Assembly (NCBI GenBank): GCA_964023205.1
Contig: OZ026833.1
Coordinates: forward strand, 6,474,138-6,538,137
DNA: 64,000 nt
DNA from: Lutraria lutraria
Taxonomy: Eukaryota > Mollusca > Bivalvia > Venerida > Mactridae
Reading direction: 5' to 3'
Shown here: positions 62,901 through 64,000 of the stretch, one piece after another
How positions within the stretch are numbered: position 1 is the first letter of the stretch
Layout: each line of letters begins with the position of its first letter
Made by a program: the position numbers and the translations under genes
Notes under the pieces: generated by a model
Databases searched by the model: none
Told to the model about the DNA's origin: nothing
What the model saw: the letters and a program-made list of their open reading frames with translations, nothing else

Positions 62901-63757
62901 AGAGGATTAACAAACCTAGTTCTAAGGTAATCTATCTGAGAATAATTGCAATTTAGGCGGGTTACAGTCGAACCTCCCTTATCCGAACCTTTCTGATCCG
63001 GAATCCCCTCTTAACCGAACACGTCAGCTGGTCCCGATGTTTTATTTTATCATGTATTTAACACTAAAAAAACTTGGCAATCCGGGACCTTCCTTATCCG
63101 AGAACTTCTCTTACATGAACATTTTTATCAACCTCAACAAGTTCGGATAAGAAAAGTACAGCTGTATTATGTTTAACAATACATTGACAATTGATACATT
63201 TGACCAGGGCATTTATGTTAAATGAGAAATGATTGGAACCTTACTATATTAACTTAGGCGTAAACTATATTATGTTTTGGTAACATGCTTAATGGTTACA
63301 TGTTTAAAGTAGAATAGGTATCTATAGGGACATTACTATTTTTCATTATTATTATTCTTGAAACAGATGTAACAGTAAGACAATGTATGTACCGTCCGTC
63401 GTGCCCAATTAAAAATCTAAGGTCGCGGAAAAAATTCGGACAATCCGGATAACCCGAAACTAACATTTTTACGCCTTATTGATGAAGTTAGCCATTTCTA
63501 CTTAATATATCATTTAAGTTTTCAGTTTTGGAATTATCAATATTTATTGAGTTTAAAGCTTTTTACTGAAAGCTGACATTATTTTTCTATCAGGAAAGGA
63601 AGTTTAGTTGCACAATATGAAGTGGAAATGGATGAGACTGACGAAGCAACTGGTGAATTAACGAAGGCCAACAATGATCTTGTTAAAGCGGAAGAAACTA
63701 TTACTATGCTAAATGAGACAGTATCTGCTGCGTCGGTTGCTGTTAATAATGTTACAG
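38851..63757 (+). CDS. secreted M12B metalloprotease with PLAC-like, mucin and SEA-like regions (19 exons, open at right)
   Basis: Nineteen exons with GT-AG introns and matching phases give at least 1397 codons. Domains: signal peptide 1-21; reprolysin prodomain about 33-188; furin-type RHRR 189-192; M12B catalytic domain about 196-430 with HELGHNLNSQH 368-378 and Met-turn Met394; ADAMTS-type cysteine-rich region about 430-536; three PLAC-like modules at 539-583, 596-624 and 634-659; a Thr/Pro/Ser mucin tract about 664-1275; SEA-like domain about 1287-1360; helical tail to 1397. There are no thrombospondin repeats and no disintegrin RGD. It is likely a secreted zinc endopeptidase cleaving extracellular or matrix proteins, held in mucus or matrix by its mucin part. 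The 3' end lies outside the window. A retained last intron would end the protein at TAG 63787. Confidence 0.88.
39871..40029. mobile_element. CAGTCAAACC MITE (family B)
   Basis: 159 bp bordered by TA on both sides. Left end CAGTCAAACCTGTGAACAAA; right end CACAGGTTGACTG, an imperfect inverse. Best-preserved member of the family. Confidence 0.75.
40735..40830 (-). mobile_element. tRNA-derived SINE head, minus strand
   Basis: On the minus strand: GGTCGTGGTCCAGTTGTTTG, TGAGCTGGACTTATACCC, B-box GGTTCGAATCC. It lies in intron 1. It is the same head type as 35515-35685. Confidence 0.6.
41291..41462. mobile_element. MITE (family B)
   Basis: TA-bordered; left CAGTAAAACTGTGAGCAAAG, right GCTAAAACAGGCTTGACTG. 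Body motifs CCTTTATTGACAGGTGGCC and TTATTCGGAGATGGCC match the other copies. Confidence 0.7.
43165..43536. repeat. 32-bp tandem array in intron 1
   Basis: About 11 copies of a unit reading CTGACTGATATCAACCAATC then ATATCGCCTCTC, with small variants (GACC for CGCC, CTAATC). Confidence 0.9.
44317..44850 (+). mobile_element. internally deleted Tc1/mariner-type element
   Basis: 534 bp bordered by TA. The 26-bp terminal inverted repeats are identical (left begins CACTCAAACCAACTTATAAA). Inside on the plus strand at about 44589, [20 protein letters not shown] then PLRQV resembles the N-terminal helix-turn-helix of Tc1-like transposases, ending at a stop after 32 codons. It is a deletion derivative mobilised by a full-length relative. 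Confidence 0.8.
44868..45145. repeat. TTCTG/TTCTA low-complexity tract
   Basis: Repeated TATTCTGTTCTGTT and TTCTATTCTG motifs with T-rich spacers. The 129-codon frame over it is rich in Phe, Ser, Ile and Leu and is an artefact. Confidence 0.75.
46300..46495 (+). mobile_element. SINE 3' part with expanded C/T run
   Basis: AAAGCCCTGTTCTCTTGTAT leads into a long C/T tract (about 46345-46430) and then GGCGGCTCTGAAATTACCG, GGCTGTCGAATGAGCG, TTAAATAACAGATAAATAAA. The same order of motifs ends the SINE at 62512-62830. Confidence 0.6.
46729..46931 (+). CDS. protease exon 2: prodomain part 1
   Basis: Acceptor ACTTTCAG, donor GTATAT, enters phase 1 and leaves phase 0. It encodes [20 protein letters not shown] through [17 protein letters not shown] to RVDAKE. 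The D-L-N-L-E-L pattern fits the reprolysin propeptide. RTRR is a second dibasic candidate cleavage site. It contains no cysteine. Confidence 0.8.
46965..47168 (+). mobile_element. possible LINE/SINE 3' end with TTGA tail
   Basis: This intron 2 block ends AAAAAATTGATTGATTGATG or close to it, a short TTGA repeat tail typical of CR1/L2-like retroposon ends. No RT fragment is visible, so the assignment is weak. Confidence 0.4.
47255..47344 (+). CDS. protease exon 3: prodomain part 2
   Basis: Exactly 30 codons, phase 0 to 0, acceptor AAATTTCAG and donor GTAAGT. Encodes [20 protein letters not shown] then [10 protein letters not shown] with no cysteine. Confidence 0.8.
47463..47672. repeat. tandem array of about 39 bp in intron 3
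   Basis: Five or six diverged units around CAGTATATATCGCGATACGG then GTAAAA. The last units are more diverged (CATTGAACGCGATACGGG). Confidence 0.75.
48496..48671. mobile_element. MITE (family A) in intron 3
   Basis: 176 bp bordered by TA. Ends CAGTGCAACCTTTCTACAAC and GAGAAGTTGCACTG, a good inverted repeat. Full length for the family with the inner CAATCTCTCTAGAGCAATAT block. Confidence 0.8.
48976..49108 (+). CDS. protease exon 4: prodomain part 3
   Basis: Acceptor ATATATCATAG, donor GTAAGT, phase 0 to 1. Encodes [20 protein letters not shown] to [10 protein letters not shown]. The G-x-F ... G-E-Y-x-L-x-P pattern is typical of M12B propeptides. No cysteine, so no cysteine switch in exons 2 to 4. 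Confidence 0.85.
49440..49690. mobile_element. SINE-like copy in intron 4
   Basis: Contains CGAGATTCGAACCTGCGACC (a B-box-like match in reverse) and the tail ATAAATACCCGGTTCTCTCC, then TTGCTGTCGAATGGGCCG. The tail agrees with 62512-62830. Head and tail orientation are inconsistent, so it may be composite. Confidence 0.45.
49741..49855 (+). CDS. protease exon 5: furin site and start of catalytic domain
   Basis: Acceptor TTCTTCACAG, donor GTAAGT, phase 1 to 2. Encodes [20 protein letters not shown] then [22 protein letters not shown] (189-192) is a proprotein convertase site placed directly before the [10 protein letters not shown] strand that opens reprolysin catalytic domains. Confidence 0.9.
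50192..50279 (+). CDS. protease exon 6: catalytic domain
   Basis: Acceptor TGTAATTGTAG, donor GTAAGT, phase 2 to 0. Encodes [20 protein letters not shown] then [10 protein letters not shown], the first helix region of the M12B fold. Confidence 0.85.
50570..50740. repeat. family C MITE remnant with a 16-bp tandem in intron 6
   Basis: GAGAATTCCGGCTTACTGAG and ATAGTCCGATTTTCAGGG resemble the elements at 51899 and 57081. TCCGGTTATCAGTGAG is then repeated three to four times and the right end is GGGGAGTTTACTATA. Confidence 0.5.
51040..51235. repeat. dispersed repeat in intron 6, partner of 28735-29120
   Basis: GACTGAACGAAAGCTCAGCC, AGCCGTCACTTGCTCG, TTCTCGTTCCACGTTTCAC and CATGAGTACTTTCAGTGCAG match the earlier copy in the same order. 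Confidence 0.6.
51288..51365 (+). CDS. protease exon 7: catalytic domain
   Basis: 26 codons, phase 0 to 0, acceptor TGTATTACAG, donor GTAAGT. Encodes [20 protein letters not shown] then GIYIAD, the NLRYE strand typical of the family. Confidence 0.85.
51582..51739 (+). CDS. protease exon 8: catalytic domain
   Basis: Acceptor TATGTTTACAG, donor GTACGA, phase 0 to 2. Encodes [20 protein letters not shown] through [12 protein letters not shown] to [10 protein letters not shown]. The WA..SDL...YDHAMMFSG stretch is the conserved strand before the zinc site in reprolysins. Confidence 0.9.
51899..52057. mobile_element. family C MITE in intron 8
   Basis: Left end CAGTAAATCCCCTGAACACC, right end CTTCAGTGAATTTACTG followed by TA. 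Body GAAAACCGGAATTCTAAG and GGTCCGGATGGGGCCCGG. The inverted ends and TA site fit pogo/Tigger-type elements. Confidence 0.7.
52264..52439. mobile_element. MITE (family A) in intron 8
   Basis: TA-bordered; left CAGTTCAACCTCTCTAGAAC, right TTTGGAGAGCGTGGATTG. Body CCCTCTCTTGAGCAACAACC is shared with the 32490 and 48496 copies. Confidence 0.75.
52492..52541 (+). CDS. protease exon 9: catalytic domain
   Basis: Acceptor CATCCTTCCAG, donor GTAAGT, phase 2 to 1. Encodes the short linker [17 protein letters not shown] that joins FSG to GLAYTPGAC. Confidence 0.85.
53038..53219. mobile_element. family D MITE in intron 9
   Basis: Left CAGTCCAACCACCCGATTCT after TA; body TCTCTTAACCGAACACGTCA and AGCTGGTC identical to the element at 62965-63164; right end GGTTCTACTGC. 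Inverted ends are partly decayed. Confidence 0.65.
53317..53422 (+). CDS. protease exon 10: zinc-binding helix
   Basis: Acceptor ATATTTCACAG, donor GTAAGT, phase 1 to 2. Encodes [20 protein letters not shown] then [15 protein letters not shown]. His368, Glu369 and His372 are the catalytic HExxH, and the intron falls inside the next Asn codon. Confidence 0.95.
53992..54140. mobile_element. MITE (family B) in intron 10
   Basis: Left CGGTCAAACCAGCGAGCAAA, right CACAGGTTTGACCG then TA. Body GATAAATGTTGTCCCCTATT and TTCGGAGGTCGCAGC. Confidence 0.7.
54169..54339 (+). CDS. protease exon 11: third zinc ligand and Met-turn
   Basis: Acceptor TTGTTTTCAG, donor GTAAGT, phase 2 to 2. Encodes [20 protein letters not shown] then [15 protein letters not shown] to DEYIQAMN. 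His378 completes HExxHxxxxxH and Met394 in GYVMAPS is the metzincin Met-turn. All catalytic residues are intact, so the enzyme should be active. Confidence 0.95.
54646..55680. repeat. 65-bp tandem array in intron 11, 16 copies
   Basis: Units begin ATTGAGTAGTCTCTGACAAG and end GGATCAAAGATCCACT, a local palindrome GGATC AAA GATCC. Copies differ only at one or two sites (GACAAG or GACGAG, ACCTTT or ACCCTT). The last copy breaks off at GATCAAAG. It makes up most of intron 11. Confidence 0.95.
55835..55979 (+). CDS. protease exon 12: end of catalytic domain and cysteine-rich start
   Basis: Acceptor TTCTATACAG, donor GTAAGT, phase 2 to 0. Encodes [20 protein letters not shown] through [15 protein letters not shown]. 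Confidence 0.9.
56605..56775. repeat. GAT-rich microsatellite in intron 12
   Basis: Imperfect (GATGAT)n with AATGAT and GACGAT variants. The short plus-strand frame here is Met/Asp-rich noise. Confidence 0.85.
56941..57060 (+). CDS. protease exon 13: ADAMTS-type cysteine-rich region
   Basis: 40 codons, phase 0 to 0, acceptor ATCGTTTCAG, donor GTCAGA. Encodes [20 protein letters not shown] then [12 protein letters not shown]. The DVCxxLxC ... LEGTxCG pattern is that of the ADAMTS cysteine-rich domain. Confidence 0.9.
57081..57251. mobile_element. family C MITE in intron 13
   Basis: Left CAATAAACCCCCTGAATACC, right GGTTTTCAGGGGCTTTAT; inner ACCGGACTCCCTGAAATCC. Close relative of 51899-52057 with decayed ends. 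Confidence 0.6.
57670..57850. repeat. tandem TTGATTTCTGTAAATATTGA units in intron 13
   Basis: Five AT-rich units of roughly 35-45 bp centred on ATAATTGATTTCTGTAAATA, with ATTAATT spacers, ending 20 bp before exon 14. Confidence 0.75.
57874..57928 (+). CDS. protease exon 14: cysteine-rich region end
   Basis: Acceptor GTATTTACAG, donor GTAAGT, phase 0 to 1. Encodes [18 protein letters not shown], completing the [13 protein letters not shown] motif. Confidence 0.9.
58070..58285. repeat. 54-bp tandem array in intron 14
   Basis: About four units around AAATTCAAATTTCATTTTTT, GTAAACTTCAAATTTCAAAG, GTTGTTTTTGG. Frames on both strands ([13 protein letters not shown]) are artefacts of the 54-bp period. 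Confidence 0.85.
58348..58521 (+). CDS. protease exon 15: PLAC-like module 1
   Basis: Acceptor ATATTTCAG, donor GTAAGT, phase 1 to 1. Encodes [20 protein letters not shown] then C..C..CC.TC (C539, C557, C570, C579, C580, C583). The six-cysteine C-C-C-CC-C spacing is that of PLAC (protease and lacunin) modules. Confidence 0.8.
58522..59355 (+). other. intron 15
   Basis: AT-rich, no extra in-phase module seen. A short TCCG/TCTG microsatellite lies at about 58830-58865. Confidence 0.6.
59356..59469 (+). CDS. protease exon 16: PLAC-like module 2
   Basis: Acceptor ATATTTACAG, donor GTATTT, phase 1 to 1. Encodes [20 protein letters not shown] then [10 protein letters not shown] (C596, C605, C613, C620, C621, C624). 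The same phase as exon 15 suggests duplication of a module exon. Confidence 0.85.
59960..62025 (+). CDS. protease exon 17: PLAC-like module 3, mucin tract, SEA-like start
   Basis: 2066 nt, phase 1 to 0, acceptor TGTATCTAG, donor GTATGA. Module 3 is [20 protein letters not shown] then DLCCETC (C634, C643, C648, C655, C656, C659). About 610 residues of Thr/Pro/Ser follow: first about 28 hexads TPTTTT (18 bp), then decads [10 protein letters not shown] (30 bp) in blocks of 9, 5 and 5 separated by hexads, then irregular T/S/P. This is a dense O-glycosylation region. The exon closes with [20 protein letters not shown] then FEVRIQ, the first strand of a SEA-like domain. Antisense and other-frame ORFs over the tract (VVVVGVV, HNYNHSH, LLQPLP types) are shadows. 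Confidence 0.9.
60055..61580 (+). repeat. mucin VNTR: 18-bp and 30-bp units with 186-bp superrepeat
   Basis: 18-bp unit ACAACCACTCCCACCACT and 30-bp unit containing CCCACAACCTCCACATCTAC. From 60841 a 186-bp block (two 18-bp plus five 30-bp units) repeats at 61027, and the next begins at 61213. The near-identity of units indicates recent expansion. Confidence 0.95.
62026..62861 (+). other. intron 17
   Basis: Contains a full SINE copy at 62512-62830. Otherwise AT-rich with no coding signal. Confidence 0.6.
62512..62830 (+). mobile_element. tRNA-derived SINE, fullest copy
   Basis: Head GCGGTGATCGGCGATTGAGT, GGTAACCCGCTG, B-box-like TGGGTTCGATTTTTGGC; body GAACCAGGAAAAACTATTCG, AAGAGTAGGGATATAAAAAT; tail GCGGCTGTGAAATGAC, GTTGTCGAATAGACC, ATCAACAGATAAATAAAT. 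Copies or tails of the same family lie near 18446, 46300 and 49600. Confidence 0.7.
62862..62926 (+). CDS. protease exon 18: SEA-like domain middle
   Basis: Acceptor ATATTTACAG, donor GTAATC, phase 0 to 2. Encodes [20 protein letters not shown] then LR, matching the helix and the strand before the SEA cleavage loop. Confidence 0.8.
62965..63164. mobile_element. family D MITE in intron 18
   Basis: 200 bp after TA; left CAGTCGAACCTCCCTTATCC, right GGATAAGAAAAGTACAGCTG then TA. Inner ACCGAACACGTCAGCTGGTC shared with 53038-53219. Confidence 0.7.
63594..63757 (+). CDS. protease exon 19: SEA-like end and helix
   Basis: Acceptor TTTCTATCAG, donor GTAGGT, phase 2 to 1. Encodes [20 protein letters not shown] then [16 protein letters not shown] to [17 protein letters not shown] resembles the GS-V-V loop and last strand of SEA domains, which in mucins self-cleave at G-S. 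An acidic helix follows. If the intron is retained the frame stops at TAG 63787-63789. Confidence 0.8.
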
Positions 63758-63807
63758 GTAGGTTTTATTTGCTCGTATGTAAACCTTAGAAAAAGTTAAT
63801 AACAATA

Positions 63808-63995
63808 ACTCCCACAACTACGACCACTCCCACAACTACGACCACTCCAACAACTACGACCACTCCCACAACTACAACCACTCCCACAACTACAGCCACT
63901 CCCACAACTACGACCACTCCCACAAATACGACCACTCCCACAAATACGACCACTCCCACAACTACAACCACCCATCACAACTACGACCACTGCCA
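63808..63995 (+). repeat. second T/P-type 18-bp array at the window edge
   Basis: About ten copies of ACTCCCACAACTACGACC, the same unit as the mucin exon. The only nearby AG sites (63788, 63794) do not put it in the T/P frame after exon 19, and the T/P frame shifts at 63973. It is more likely intronic than coding, but the window ends inside it. Confidence 0.7.
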
Positions 63996-64000
63996 CAACT

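Noticed and set aside
63790..63995. Next coding exon of the protease (second mucin segment)
   Set aside because: Available AG acceptors put the T/P repeat out of frame after exon 19, and the T/P frame itself shifts at 63973.

Overview
The window looks like a piece of an AT-rich animal nuclear genome, most likely a mollusc and perhaps a bivalve. The reasons are spliced genes with long repeat-filled introns, a Ty3/gypsy LTR retrotransposon, many small TA-flanked inverted-repeat elements, tRNA-headed SINE copies, and a secreted ADAMTS-like protease fused to a mucin. No bacterial or organellar features were seen. The species assignment is an inference.

Layout. (1) 411-10292: a nearly intact Ty3/gypsy element on the minus strand. 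It has two 607-bp LTRs with two differences seen, a tRNA-Lys(CUU)-type primer binding site, a polypurine tract, an accessory coiled-coil ORF, gag and a full pol. Gag and pol are joined by a textbook -1 slippery heptamer directly before the gag stop. (2) 10560-11790 and 18890-20160: a duplicated segment carrying the main exon of an arylalkylamine-type GNAT N-acetyltransferase. The first copy is open and the second carries a nonsense codon. Between them lie relics: a LINE C-terminus, a Tc1-like transposase pseudogene split by a foldback element, and microsatellites. (3) 21130-28345: a tandem array of about 300 copies of a 24-bp unit. It is open on both strands, and its variable sites are mostly synonymous in one minus-strand frame. 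(4) 28350-38770: no gene recognised; SINE copies, inverted-repeat elements and hairpins. (5) 38851 to beyond the right edge: one plus-strand gene of at least 19 coding exons, reconstructed from splice sites and continuous phases. It encodes a signal peptide, an M12B (reprolysin) prodomain, a furin-type site, a zinc protease domain with HELGHNLNSQH and a Met-turn, an ADAMTS-type cysteine-rich region, three PLAC-like six-cysteine modules, a Thr/Pro/Ser mucin tract of about 610 residues, and a SEA-like domain leading into a helix.

The main coding story is this last gene: a secreted metalloprotease carrying its own mucin and a SEA-like segment, probably acting at the cell surface, in mucus or in extracellular or shell matrix. 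Its introns hold several tandem arrays (32, about 39, 65 and 54 bp) and at least eight small DNA-transposon copies. All identifications come from reading the sequence; no database search was possible.
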